DNA of 64,000 bases from Pseudomonas fulva 12-X (GCF_000213805.1 NC_015556.1:1054001-1118000), one strand, 5' to 3'. Counted from the stretch's first letter, positions 33,829-42,593 are shown. Notes: generated from the sequence alone by a model not told the origin. A program made the numbers and translations.

Positions 33829-34860
33829 ATGTTCAAGAAAACCGCACTAATGATCGCCCTCGCCAGCAGCACCGCCACTCTGCAGGCGGCAGAAAAACTC
33901 GCCGTGGTTTCCTTTGGCGGTGACAACAAAGTGGTTCAGGAAACCGCCTTCTACAAACCTTTCGAGGCGCGTGAGAAGGTGCGCATCGAGGCCTCCGCGT
34001 ACAACGGCGAGATGGCCAAGATCAAGGTCATGGCCGACACCGGGCAGGTTTCCTGGGACGTGGTTGAAGTGGAGACCCCCGAGCTGATCCGCGGTTGCAG
34101 TGAAGGGCTGTTCGAGCCGCTGGACTGGGCGAAGATCGGCAAGCGTGAGGATTTCATTCCCGAAGCAGTGAGCGACTGCGGCGCCGGGATCTTCATCTGG
34201 TCGACGGTACTGACCTACGACAGCAGCAAACTCAAGGGCGCTCCCACGGGCTGGGCTGATTTCTGGGACGTGCAGAAATTCCCGGGCAAGCGCGGCCTGC
34301 GCCGTGGTGCCAAGTTCACTCTGGAGTTCGCCCTGCTTGCCGACGGCGTGGCGCAGGCCGATCTGTACAAGGTGCTGGGCACCGAAGAAGGCGTCGAGCG
34401 GGCGTTCCGCAAGCTCGATCAGCTCAAGCCCAACATCCAGTGGTGGGAAGCCGGCGCGCAGCCGCTGCAATGGCTGGCCGCCGGTGACGTGGTGATGACC
34501 TCGGCCTACAACGGCCGCGTGACCACCGCGCAGAAGGAAGGCCGCGACTTCGTCATGCAATGGAATGGCAGCCTTTACGACCTCGATCACTGGGCCATCG
34601 TCAAAGGCAGCAAGAACAAGGAACTGGCCGAGAAATTCATCGCCATGGCCAGCACGCCCGAGTTGCAGAAGGTCTATGCCGAGGGTATTCCCTATGGCCC
34701 GACCAACACCCATACCATGGCGCTGATCGACCCGGCGATTCAGGGCAGCCTGCCGACGGCGCCGCAGAACCTCAAGAACGCTCGCGCCATGGATATCGAG
34801 TTCTGGATCGACCATGGCGAAGACCTGGAGCAGCGCTTCAACGCCTGGGCCAGCAAGTAA
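33829..34860 (+). CDS. PotD-like ABC transporter substrate-binding protein
   Basis: A 343-aa periplasmic protein with a Sec signal peptide (MFKKTALMIALASSTATLQA) and the spermidine/putrescine-type binding fold: VVSFGGDNKVVQETAFYKPF near the start, WDVVEVETPELIRGCSEGLF, and the ligand-cleft block MTSAYNGRVTTAQ. AGGAG at 33815-33819 supports the ATG at 33829; a longer frame upstream is not convincing. No ATPase or permease genes are nearby, so it must use components encoded elsewhere. The kinase and phospho-lyase genes follow on the same strand. Confidence 0.88.
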   Translation: MFKKTALMIALASSTATLQAAEKLAVVSFGGDNKVVQETAFYKPFEAREKVRIEASAYNGEMAKIKVMADTGQVSWDVVEVETPELIRGCSEGLFEPLDWAKIGKREDFIPEAVSDCGAGIFIWSTVLTYDSSKLKGAPTGWADFWDVQKFPGKRGLRRGAKFTLEFALLADGVAQADLYKVLGTEEGVERAFRKLDQLKPNIQWWEAGAQPLQWLAAGDVVMTSAYNGRVTTAQKEGRDFVMQWNGSLYDLDHWAIVKGSKNKELAEKFIAMASTPELQKVYAEGIPYGPTNTHTMALIDPAIQGSLPTAPQNLKNARAMDIEFWIDHGEDLEQRFNAWASK

Positions 34861-34881
34861 CTGACAACGCAGAGCCCGGCA

Positions 34882-34929
34882 GTGGGAGCGGGCCATGTCC
34901 GCGTAATCTTGGGCATGGCCCGTTTGCAC
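34882..34929. repeat. REP-like palindrome
   Basis: GTGGGAGCGGGCCATG at the left is opposed by GGGCATGGCCCG...TTGCAC at the right. Same type as 21099-21162. It lies in the 139-bp gap between the binding-protein and kinase genes. Confidence 0.65.
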
Positions 34930-34999
34930 TGGATGAGCTGCGGCAACAGGCAGTAACGCGAATTGAACGATAAGCCGATTCTTGGCGGAGTGTACGGAT

Positions 35000-36067
35000 G
35001 TGTCGCTGAATACCCAGATTGTCCATGACCCCTTACTGCAGGCGCAGCCGGCACAGGTCAGCGCGGTGCGCGCCGGTATCATCGCCAGCGAGCGCTTCGG
35101 CGTGCTGGGCAGTGCCCGCCCGCTGGCGGGTGAGCGTGATCTGAATTTCCAGCTGAGCTGTGCGGATGGCGCCTCGTATCTGCTGAAAATTTCCCACCCG
35201 CTGGAAAACCCCCAGGTGGTGGATTTCCAGAATCAGGCGCTGCTGCAGATCCAGCGCGCCGACCCCGAACTGCCGGTGCAGCGTGTGTATCCAGCGCATG
35301 ACGGGCGCTATCAGGCGGCGGTCGATATCGATGGTCAGCAGATGCTGGTGCGTCTGCTGTCATTCGTCGAAGGGCTGCCTTTGCATCAGGTCAGCGCTCG
35401 CAGCGCCGGATTGCGCCAGAACCTGGGCGACGCCATGGCGCGGCTCGACAGGGCGCTGGCCGATTATCAGCACCCGGCCTCTGGGCATGAACTGCTCTGG
35501 GACATGCAGCACGCTGCCCGGCTGCGAGCGCTGCTGGTACATATCGATGACGGACCCCTCAGAGCGCTGGCGAGCGCGGCGCTGGATGCCTTCGAGGCCC
35601 GCGCCTTGCCGCGTTATCCTGCTCTGCGGCGGCAGGTGATCCATAACGACCTCAACCCGCATAACGTGATCGTCGACCCCGAGCAGCCGGAGCGGGTGCT
35701 GAATATTCTCGACTTCGGCGATATGGTCGAGGCGCCGTTGATCAACGAAGTGGGCGTGGCAGCGGCCTATCAGGTGGGGCATGACGGTGACGTGCTGGCG
35801 CCCGCGCTGGACTTCGTGGCCGCCTACCACCAGCGCAATCCGCTACTTGCAGAGGAGCTGGATATCCTCGGCGAGCTGATCGCCACACGGTTGGTGATGA
35901 CCATCGCCATCACCGCCTGGCGCGCCAGCCTGCACCCGGAAAACCGCGACTACATCCTGCGCAACGTGCCGCAAGCCAGCGCCAGCCTGCGTGGGCTGGC
36001 GGCCATCGAACCGGCAGTGGTGCGCCAACGTATTCATCAAGCCTGCCAGGGAGCCTTGCAGCCATGA
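35000..36067 (+). CDS. APH-family small-molecule kinase (hydroxylysine/amino-alcohol kinase-like)
   Basis: A 355-aa protein kinase-like phosphotransferase. The ATP-binding Lys lies in SYLLKISHP (K63). The catalytic loop is VIHNDLNPHNVIVD (H215, D217, N222) and the metal-binding Asp is in ILDFGDMVEAP (D238). The GTG at 35000 was chosen because GGCGGAG lies nine bases upstream; a TTG six codons earlier is the other option. It overlaps the next gene, a class-III PLP enzyme, by four bases. A kinase of this family plus a phospho-lyase suggests phosphorylation of an amino alcohol (hydroxylysine, ethanolamine or aminopropanol), followed by elimination. Confidence 0.85.
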   Translation: MSLNTQIVHDPLLQAQPAQVSAVRAGIIASERFGVLGSARPLAGERDLNFQLSCADGASYLLKISHPLENPQVVDFQNQALLQIQRADPELPVQRVYPAHDGRYQAAVDIDGQQMLVRLLSFVEGLPLHQVSARSAGLRQNLGDAMARLDRALADYQHPASGHELLWDMQHAARLRALLVHIDDGPLRALASAALDAFEARALPRYPALRRQVIHNDLNPHNVIVDPEQPERVLNILDFGDMVEAPLINEVGVAAAYQVGHDGDVLAPALDFVAAYHQRNPLLAEELDILGELIATRLVMTIAITAWRASLHPENRDYILRNVPQASASLRGLAAIEPAVVRQRIHQACQGALQP

Positions 36068-37380
36068 CCATGATCAACGGCTTCAGCGCGGCGGATGCCG
36101 AGCGCCTGAGCGAAAAGGAACGCAGCCTGATCGCGCGCCGCGAACGGCTGCTTGGCCCGGCCTACCGGCTGTTCTACGAGCGTCCGCTGCACGCCGTGCG
36201 TGGCGAAGGTGTATGGCTCTACGATGCCCAGGGCCGGCGCTATCTGGACGCCTACAACAACGTGGCGTCCATCGGTCACTGTCACCCGCGGGTGGTGCAG
36301 GCGATTGCCTCGCAGGCAGCAGTGCTCAATACCCACACCCGCTATCTGCAGGAAGGTATTCTCGATTACGCCGAGCAGCTGTTGGCGACCTTTCCGGCCG
36401 GCCTGGAGCAGGTGATGTTCACCTGCACCGGCAGCGAGGCCAACGACCTGGCGCTGCGCATCGCCCGACACTACACCGGCGGCACCGGTGTGATCATCAC
36501 CCGTTTCGCCTACCACGGGGTGACCGGTGATATTTCCGCGCTGTCGCCATCACTCGGCGCCAGCATCCAGCTTCCTGGACATGCCCGCTGCGTGCACGCC
36601 CCGGATGTCTATCGCCTCGGGCCCGAGGCGGGCAAGCTGTTCGCGGAAGACGTGCGGGCCGCCATCGCCGATCTGCGCGCCCACGGCATCAAGCCGGCGG
36701 CGCTGCTGATCGACGGCATCTTCGCCAGCGATGGCATCTTCGCAGGGCCCGAAGGCTGCATCGCCGAAGCGGTCGCCATCGCCCAGTCCGAGGGGCTGCT
36801 GTACATCGCCGATGAAGTGCAGTGCGGCTTTGCCCGCACCGGCTCGCATATGTGGGGTTTCCAGCGCCACGGCGTGCAGCCGGATCTGGTCAGCCTTGGC
36901 AAACCCATGGGCAATGGCCAGCCGATCGCCGGTGTGGTGGCGCGCCCCGAGGTGCTCGAACCGTTCGGCCGCAGCATGCGCTACTTCAATACCTTTGGCG
37001 GCAACCCGGTGTCCTGCGCCGCCGGCCAGGCGGTGCTGGACGTGATCCGCGATGAAGGCCTGCAGCAGCGCTCGGCGCAGATCGGCGATTACCTGCTGGC
37101 CGGCATCCGCCAGCTGTCCCAGCGCCACGATCTGATCGGCGATGTGCGCGGGGCGGGGATGTTCATCGGCGTCGAACTGGTCAGTGATCGGGCCAGCAAG
37201 GCGCCGGCGGCCGAGCAGGCCAAGCGGGTGGTCAACGGCATGCGCGAGCGCGGCGTGCTGATCAGCGCGGCCGGGCCGCTGGAGAACATCCTGAAGATCC
37301 GGCCGTTGCTGGCGTTTGAGCAAAGCCATGCCGATCTGTTGATCACGGCCCTGGATGAGGCTTTGCAGGCGCTGGCCTGA
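36064..37380 (+). CDS. Class-III PLP-dependent enzyme, phospho-lyase-like (AGXT2L type)
   Basis: A 438-aa fold-type I PLP enzyme. The PLP-binding Asp is in IADEVQCGFARTG (D250) and the Schiff-base Lys is K280 in VSLGKPMGNGQPIAG. The block LNTHTRYLQEGILDYAEQLL and the FTCTGSEANDLALRIARHYT stretch are characteristic of the branch that includes ethanolamine-phosphate and 5-phosphohydroxylysine phospho-lyases rather than ordinary transaminases. ATGA overlap with the kinase gene implies coupled translation and a two-step pathway. A true transaminase role cannot be excluded. Confidence 0.85.
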   Translation: MTMINGFSAADAERLSEKERSLIARRERLLGPAYRLFYERPLHAVRGEGVWLYDAQGRRYLDAYNNVASIGHCHPRVVQAIASQAAVLNTHTRYLQEGILDYAEQLLATFPAGLEQVMFTCTGSEANDLALRIARHYTGGTGVIITRFAYHGVTGDISALSPSLGASIQLPGHARCVHAPDVYRLGPEAGKLFAEDVRAAIADLRAHGIKPAALLIDGIFASDGIFAGPEGCIAEAVAIAQSEGLLYIADEVQCGFARTGSHMWGFQRHGVQPDLVSLGKPMGNGQPIAGVVARPEVLEPFGRSMRYFNTFGGNPVSCAAGQAVLDVIRDEGLQQRSAQIGDYLLAGIRQLSQRHDLIGDVRGAGMFIGVELVSDRASKAPAAEQAKRVVNGMRERGVLISAAGPLENILKIRPLLAFEQSHADLLITALDEALQALA

Positions 37381-37385
37381 GTTAA

Positions 37386-37925
37386 TCAGGCCCGCTTGAG
37401 AAACTCGGCGGGCACGGCTTGCGTCAGCCACACGCCATTGTCGGCCTGGAAGAATTCGAAGCCCTGCGCGTGCATGCGCAACGCGTCGACGTCGAGAATC
37501 ACCGGGCTGCCGTAGCGCTGGCCGACCTGCAGGGCAGTTGGTACATCCTGGGACAGGTGCACGTGATGGCGCGCCCCGGCGACCAGGCCCTGGTTTTCGA
37601 TGGATTCCAGAAAGCGGCTGGCCGTGCCGTGGTAGAGGCGTTCGGGCGGCTGCTTCTGCACATGTTGCAGCTGCACCTGGGCGGTCGAGTGGCCTTGAGC
37701 GGCGCGGATGCGGCGGCCATCGGTGGACAGGCTGAAGCGCTTCTTGTCGCTGCTGGCCACCACGTCTTGGATGGTTTCGATATCCAGCGAGCGATCGCTG
37801 CGCGCCGCGCCTGCGATCAGCGCATCGATGTCGGCCCAGCCTTCGCTGTCCAGCTGCAGGCCAATGGCCTGTGGCTCATGACGCAGCACGAAGCTGAGGA
37901 ATTTGCTGATTTCTTCGCGGCTCAT
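37386..37925 (-). CDS. kptA: RNA 2'-phosphotransferase
   Basis: A 179-aa KptA/Tpt1 protein, which transfers an internal RNA 2'-phosphate to NAD+. It has the N-terminal winged-helix part ([20 protein letters not shown]... GWADIDALI) with the conserved R15-H16, and the C-terminal ADP-ribosyltransferase-like part with [16 protein letters not shown] and the R of [11 protein letters not shown]. All these are the catalytic motifs of the family. In bacteria no matching RNA ligase pathway is usually known, so the physiological role is open. It lies convergent with the phospho-lyase gene and is unrelated in function. Confidence 0.93.
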   Translation of the reverse strand: MSREEISKFLSFVLRHEPQAIGLQLDSEGWADIDALIAGAARSDRSLDIETIQDVVASSDKKRFSLSTDGRRIRAAQGHSTAQVQLQHVQKQPPERLYHGTASRFLESIENQGLVAGARHHVHLSQDVPTALQVGQRYGSPVILDVDALRMHAQGFEFFQADNGVWLTQAVPAEFLKRA

Positions 37926-37957
37926 CTTTCAATTACATCCATGTCGTAAAACGGTGC

Positions 37958-38515
37958 TTACGCGCCGGGTTTGCTGTCCAGCGCCTTGCAGCTGGCGGCG
38001 AAGTTCTGCTTGCAGGCGCTCTGGAACAGGCGGCGAGCCTGGTTGGGGTCACGCTGCACGCCATCGATGCCGCGCAGGTAAAGGTTGCCGAGAATGTGCT
38101 GGGCCATGGGGTTGCCGCTGCTGGCGGACTGGTTCAGGTACTTGAGCATGGCGGGTGGGTTGCGGAATTCCGGGTTGTCGCGGCCGGTATAGAGGTAGGC
38201 CAGGCTGACCGCCGCTTCGGCATGGCCGCGGTCGGCGGCCTGCTTCCACCAGTATTCGGCCTGCTTGAGATCCTTCTGCGGCTTGCCGACGAAATAGAAG
38301 CTGCCGAGCTTGAACTGGCTGTCCAGGTCGCCGCGCTGGGCCAGTTCGCTCAGGCGCTGAAAGTCGCCCTCGGCGGCCTGCTGTTCCGGCGAGGCGGTAC
38401 TGGGCGCACCCTGATTGGCGGGCGTCTGGCTTTCATCGCGGTTGGCGCAACCGGCGAGCAGGGCGAGAAAGCTGGCGAGCAGCAATGGCGTGGTCAAGGC
38501 GGACAGTCGGTTCAT
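37958..38515 (-). CDS. Sel1-repeat lipoprotein
   Basis: A 185-aa protein with a lipoprotein signal (LLLASFLALLAGC, lipobox LAGC with Cys about residue 22). It is followed by three Sel1-like/TPR units, for example LAQRGDLDSQFKLGSFYFVG, KQAADRGHAEAAVSLAYLYT and NQSASSGNPMAQHILGNLYL. Such proteins act as scaffolds in the periplasm. The second ATG (38515) was chosen, which gives a standard signal peptide. Thirty-two bases upstream of kptA on the same strand. Confidence 0.85.
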   Translation of the reverse strand: MNRLSALTTPLLLASFLALLAGCANRDESQTPANQGAPSTASPEQQAAEGDFQRLSELAQRGDLDSQFKLGSFYFVGKPQKDLKQAEYWWKQAADRGHAEAAVSLAYLYTGRDNPEFRNPPAMLKYLNQSASSGNPMAQHILGNLYLRGIDGVQRDPNQARRLFQSACKQNFAASCKALDSKPGA

Positions 38516-38675
38516 ACATGGGCTCCAGGGCAAGGGACGGCCTGCGCTGCATGGCCTTGAGAGCCAGGGAGCCGTCGGTGCTTTGATGATTGTCGTGCTT
38601 CGACCCGCCCGTCAGCGAACCGTTCGCCTGTTGATAGCGGATGTCGCTTGGTGGTGTGAAATTAATCGTGTATTT

Positions 38676-38700
38676 TTTCATGAAATATCTATTCGATAAT
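38676..38700 (+). promoter_or_regulatory. Promoter/operator candidate of the FAD-oxidase operon
   Basis: TTTCATGAAA (38676-38685) is a 10-bp palindrome in an AT-rich stretch. GATAAT (38695-38700) looks like a -10 element only eight bases before the ATG at 38709, and no Shine-Dalgarno is present. This suggests a leaderless or nearly leaderless transcript. Confidence 0.4.
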
Positions 38701-38708
38701 TTCATTTC

Positions 38709-39986
38709 ATGTTTCGCCAATCCACTCACCACCTCGCTACCTACTATGCCGGCACCTTCCCGGGCGTCATGGCCGAGCGTGCTGCGCTGGAAGAAAGCCT
38801 GAATTGTGATGTGGTGATTATCGGTGCCGGCTTCAGTGGGCTGCACTGCGCCCTGCGCCTGGCCCAGGCCGGCAAGCGCGTGGTGGTGCTGGAAGCCAGT
38901 CGCGTGGCCTGGGCGGCTTCCGGGCGCAATGGCGGGCAGGCGCTGCTCGGTTGGTCGTGCGATATGCCGCCGCTGGAAAAGGCCCTTGGCCTCGATGGCG
39001 CTCGTCAGCTGTGGAGCAGCATGTGCTGGGCCGCCGATGAACTACGTGAATTGCCGGTGCGCCATGGTTTCGAGGTGGATTACCGGCGCGGCAGCCTGTG
39101 GACCGCGGTGCTGCCGCGCCGCGTCGGCCAGCTTCGCGAGGCGCTGCACAAATGGGGCTACCACGACCTGCGGCTGATCGAAGGCGCCGAGCTGCGCGAG
39201 TGGGTCGACAGCCCGCGTTACGTCGCGGCCCTGCATGATGCGCGTGGCGCGCACCTCAACCCGCTCAAGCTGGCTCAGGGGCTGGCCGCAGCCTTCGAGC
39301 AGGCCGGCGGCCGCATCTATGAGCAGACCCGCGCCCTGGCCTACGAAACCCTGGCGGACGGCTATCGGGTGCGCACGCCCCAGGGTGAAGTGCGCGCCGA
39401 CGTGCTGGTGCTGGCCTGCAATGCTTACCTCGACGAACTGGATAGATCTCTGTCGCAACGGCTATTGCCCGTGGGCTCCTATCAGGTGGCCACCGCCGCG
39501 CTCGACCCCCAGCTGGCGCGCTCGCTGCTGCCGCACAACAGCTGCGTGATCGACAATCAGTTCGTGCCCGACTATTTCCGCCTGACCCCGGACAATCGTC
39601 TGCTGTTCGGCGGCGGTTGCACTTATCTCGGCGGTTTGCCCAGGGATATTCCAGCCGCCACGCGGCCCTATCTGGAGCGGGTATTTCCTCAGCTCAAAGG
39701 CGTGGCGATCGATTACGGCTGGGGCGGGCATATCGACGTCACTCTCAAGCGTACCCCGGATATCGGCCGCACCGGCCAGCGCTACTGGCTGCAGGGCTTC
39801 TCCGGCCATGGCGTGCTGCCGACTCTGGCTGCGGCGCGGGCGGTGACCGACGCGATTGCCGGCGACGAGCAATTGCTGGCGCTCTACCAGCGCATCGGCA
39901 ATCCGTGTTTTCCCGGCGGCGCCTGGTTCGCCGCACCGCTGGAAGCAGCGGGCAAGGCCTGGTATCGCCTGCGTGACTATTTATGA
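38709..39986 (+). CDS. FAD-dependent amine oxidoreductase (PuuB-like)
   Basis: A 425-aa DAO-fold flavoenzyme. The dinucleotide-binding motif VVIIGAGFSGLHCALRLAQA lies at about 35-55, followed by VVVLEASRVAWAASGRNGGQ, the family-specific block. The C-terminal WLQGFSGHGVLPTLAAARAV holds the FAD-contacting GFSGHG motif. The N-terminal HLATYYAGT element is typical of gamma-glutamylputrescine oxidases. It forms one unit with the cupin-HTH regulator (ATGA overlap) and the glutamine-synthetase homologue, so oxidation of a gamma-glutamylated amine is likely. The true amine is unknown. Confidence 0.9.
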   Translation: MFRQSTHHLATYYAGTFPGVMAERAALEESLNCDVVIIGAGFSGLHCALRLAQAGKRVVVLEASRVAWAASGRNGGQALLGWSCDMPPLEKALGLDGARQLWSSMCWAADELRELPVRHGFEVDYRRGSLWTAVLPRRVGQLREALHKWGYHDLRLIEGAELREWVDSPRYVAALHDARGAHLNPLKLAQGLAAAFEQAGGRIYEQTRALAYETLADGYRVRTPQGEVRADVLVLACNAYLDELDRSLSQRLLPVGSYQVATAALDPQLARSLLPHNSCVIDNQFVPDYFRLTPDNRLLFGGGCTYLGGLPRDIPAATRPYLERVFPQLKGVAIDYGWGGHIDVTLKRTPDIGRTGQRYWLQGFSGHGVLPTLAAARAVTDAIAGDEQLLALYQRIGNPCFPGGAWFAAPLEAAGKAWYRLRDYL

Positions 39987-40000
39987 AGGGCTCCACCGTC

Positions 40001-40558
40001 ATGGACATGCAGGAAGAAATCGAAGGCCTCGCGATCCTGATTCGCGACCTGCGCAAGCACAAGAACCTCACGCTCGGTGAGTTGGCCGCACGCATTGGTC
40101 GCTCGGTGGGCTTTTTGTCCCAGGTCGAGCGTGGCCTGTCGAAGCCGACCGTGGCGGACCTGACCGCCATCAGCGAAACCCTCGGTGTGTCGACCACCTA
40201 CTTCTACAGTCTCGACAAACCCCGCGAGCTGCCCTGGGTCACTCGCCCAGGGGAGCGACGCACCCTTTATTACGCCGGCGGCATCACTGATATGCTGGCC
40301 TCGCCGAGCATGTCGGCCGGCTTCGCCATGCTGGAAAGCCATCTGGCGCCCGGCGCCACCAGTGGCGAGGGGCACCTGAACGACAGCTCGGAGCAGGGCG
40401 GTTTCGTGCTCGAAGGCCAGCTGAGCATCTGGCTGGATGACCAGCCCGAGCCGGTCACCCTCGGTCCCAATGACAGCTTCCAGCTACCGCCGCACAGCCA
40501 GTTTCGCTACGCCAACCTTACCGACCAGCCCGCACGGGTGCTCTGGGTGTTCCGCTAG
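40001..40558 (+). CDS. XRE-family regulator with cupin domain (PuuR-like)
   Basis: A regulator of about 185 aa: an N-terminal HTH_3 domain (LRKHKNLTLGELAARIGRSV then GFLSQVERGLSKPTVADL, about 14-65) followed by a C-terminal cupin barrel (GEGHLNDSSEQGGFVLEGQL to ARVLWVFR). This is the PuuR/PauR architecture that controls polyamine and amine catabolism. GAAGGG ten bases before the ATG at 40001 supports this start; an ATG at 39983 overlapping the oxidase stop codon is the alternative. Probably autoregulates the operon. Confidence 0.9.
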   Translation: MDMQEEIEGLAILIRDLRKHKNLTLGELAARIGRSVGFLSQVERGLSKPTVADLTAISETLGVSTTYFYSLDKPRELPWVTRPGERRTLYYAGGITDMLASPSMSAGFAMLESHLAPGATSGEGHLNDSSEQGGFVLEGQLSIWLDDQPEPVTLGPNDSFQLPPHSQFRYANLTDQPARVLWVFR

Positions 40559-40578
40559 GCGGGCACGGGAAATCACAC

Positions 40579-41919
40579 ATGACCTTCAGCAGTTTGTCCG
40601 ACGAAGTCCGGGCCTTTCGCGCCGCCCACCCCGACGTGCGTTATGTCGATCTGATCTGCCTGGACATTCCCGGGCATTTCTACGGCAAGCGTTACCCTAT
40701 CGACATGCTGGAAAAGGTCGCTGCCGGCAGCCTGCTCAAGCTGCCGCAGAACTGCGTGCTGCTCGGCGCCCAGGGCGGCCTGCACGAGATCGGCGACTAC
40801 TGCTTCAATGACGGCGACCCGGATGCCACGCGCCGCCTGATCCCCGGCACGCTCAAACCGGTGCGCTGGGAGCAGCAGCCGCTGGGGCAGATGCTGATCA
40901 GCTCCGATGGCACCGACTCGCCCATCGAATTCGAGCCCCGGGAGGTACTGGCCCGAGTCCTGTCGCGCCTGGCCGCCAAGGGCATCCATCCGGTGGTGGC
41001 CTTCGAGCTGGAGTTTTACCTGTTCGACCGCGCCCTGAAGGACGGCCTGCCGCAATACCCCCGCGACCCGCTGTGCGGTGACGAGGATGACCAGCCGAAT
41101 CTGCATATCGAGCGGCTCTCGCGCTTCTCGCCGGTGCTGCACGAAATCGTCGAGGTGGCCAATGAACAGGGCATCGACGCCAACGTGATCACCGCGGAGA
41201 TCGGCCCCGGGCAGTTCGAGATCAACTTCGGCCACTGCGAAGACGGCCTGCAGGCAGCCGACTGGGCCGCGCTGTTCACCCGTCTGACCCGCGGTGTGGC
41301 CCTCAAGCACGGCCACCGGGCGAGTTTCATGAGCAAGCCTTACCTGGATGCCCCGGGCAGCGGCATGCACGTGCACGTGAGCCTCTATGACCGGCAGGGC
41401 AACAACCTGCTGGCGCCGGATGACGGCGGGCCGCTGCGCCACGCGGTGGCCGGTTGCCTGGACTGGCTGCCGCACTGCATGCCGATCTTCGCGCCGCACC
41501 GCAATGCCTACCGCCGCTACGGCTCACGGGTGAACGCCGCCAGCCGTGCCAGTTGGGGCTATGAGGATCGCGATGCCTGTGTGCGGATTCCCGACTCCGA
41601 CGACCGCAACCTGCGCATCGAACACCGCCTCGCCGGGGCCGATGCCAACCCGTATCTGGTGCTGGCGGCCATCCTTTCGGCCATGGAACACGGCCTGGAG
41701 CAGCGCGCCGAACCCATCGCGCCGCTGAACGAGAACCGCCAGAGCGGCATCGACTTTCCCATGGACATGCTCGGGGCGGTGGCGCAGATGCGTCATCACC
41801 CGGCGGTCAATGCCGGGCTGGGCGAAGAGTTCGTGATGGTCTACTGCGAGAACAAGCGCCAGGATCATCTGGCGTTCATGGAGCATATCAACGCGCGTGA
41901 GTACCGCTGGTTCCTTTAA
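40579..41919 (+). CDS. Glutamine-synthetase family protein (gamma-glutamylamine synthetase, PuuA-like)
   Basis: A 446-aa GS-fold ligase. The metal and substrate motifs are FELEFYLFD (Glu ligands), ITAEIGPGQFEINFGHCEDG, the SGMHVHVSLYDRQGNN block with the metal His, and RYGSRVNAASRASWGYEDRD and NLRIEHRLAGADANPYLVLA (conserved Arg and Glu). The adenylylation Tyr context of true GlnA is absent. Together with the PuuB-like oxidase it fits ATP-dependent gamma-glutamylation of a primary amine. Last gene of the operon, followed by a strong terminator. Confidence 0.9.
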   Translation: MTFSSLSDEVRAFRAAHPDVRYVDLICLDIPGHFYGKRYPIDMLEKVAAGSLLKLPQNCVLLGAQGGLHEIGDYCFNDGDPDATRRLIPGTLKPVRWEQQPLGQMLISSDGTDSPIEFEPREVLARVLSRLAAKGIHPVVAFELEFYLFDRALKDGLPQYPRDPLCGDEDDQPNLHIERLSRFSPVLHEIVEVANEQGIDANVITAEIGPGQFEINFGHCEDGLQAADWAALFTRLTRGVALKHGHRASFMSKPYLDAPGSGMHVHVSLYDRQGNNLLAPDDGGPLRHAVAGCLDWLPHCMPIFAPHRNAYRRYGSRVNAASRASWGYEDRDACVRIPDSDDRNLRIEHRLAGADANPYLVLAAILSAMEHGLEQRAEPIAPLNENRQSGIDFPMDMLGAVAQMRHHPAVNAGLGEEFVMVYCENKRQDHLAFMEHINAREYRWFL

Positions 41920-41940
41920 GGCGTACGCATCTATAAATAG

Positions 41941-41967
41941 AAAAAACCCGCCAATGGCGGGTTTTTT
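41941..41967. terminator. Bidirectional Rho-independent terminator
   Basis: AAAAAACCCGCC-AAT-GGCGGGTTTTTT, with T runs on both strands. It serves the convergent glutamine-synthetase-like and Yip1 genes. Confidence 0.92.
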
Positions 41968-41981
41968 CTATGGGCTGCGGG

Positions 41982-42593
41982 TTAGCGGAACAGCGACCAG
42001 CTCACCGCATAGTCATTGAAGCCCAGGCCCCACAACGCCACGGTCAGCGCCAGCAGCAGCTCGAGCACCAGTACGCCGATGGCCAGGGTGCCGCCGGAGA
42101 TGGTCAGGCCTTCGTTGACCGGAATGCGCAGGAACGCCGGCATGCCCACATAGAGCAGACGTGCGCTGTAGGCCAGGGCGATGATGCCGACGATCAGCAG
42201 CAGCCAGGCTTTCGGGTAGAGCAGCGCGATGCCGGCGATGAACAGCGGCGTGGCCACGTAACCTGCGAAGATGATGCAGCGGCTGCGGCTCGGGCGACTG
42301 GCGAAGGAGTCGGACATCCAGTGGATGACATTACCCATGATCGCCACGCCGATCAGCATCAGGATGTAGAACACGATGCCCAGCGCCGCCGCAGTCGGCA
42401 CCGCGACCTTGTAGGCTTCGCCGCCCAGGTGCCAGCCGATCTGGGTGGTACCGATGAATGCGCTGACGACGGGGATAAGTGCCATCAGCAGAACGTGTCG
42501 TGCATAAAGGTTGGTGATGCTTTCCTTTTCCCGGTCGATGTTGCGCCACTCGCGGCCCGGGTTGGACAGTAACCCCCAAATGTGATTGATCAT
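41982..42593 (-). CDS. Yip1-family membrane protein
   Basis: A 203-aa protein starting MINHIWGLLSNPGREWRNID, the usual Yip1-family N-terminus with the short amphipathic part, followed by five membrane helices (for example ILMLIGVAIMGNVIHWMSDS and AWLLLIVGIIALAYSARLLY). Function in bacteria unknown. The ATG at 42593 was chosen because the longer frame adds only Arg-rich sequence. Confidence 0.85.
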   Translation of the reverse strand: MINHIWGLLSNPGREWRNIDREKESITNLYARHVLLMALIPVVSAFIGTTQIGWHLGGEAYKVAVPTAAALGIVFYILMLIGVAIMGNVIHWMSDSFASRPSRSRCIIFAGYVATPLFIAGIALLYPKAWLLLIVGIIALAYSARLLYVGMPAFLRIPVNEGLTISGGTLAIGVLVLELLLALTVALWGLGFNDYAVSWSLFR

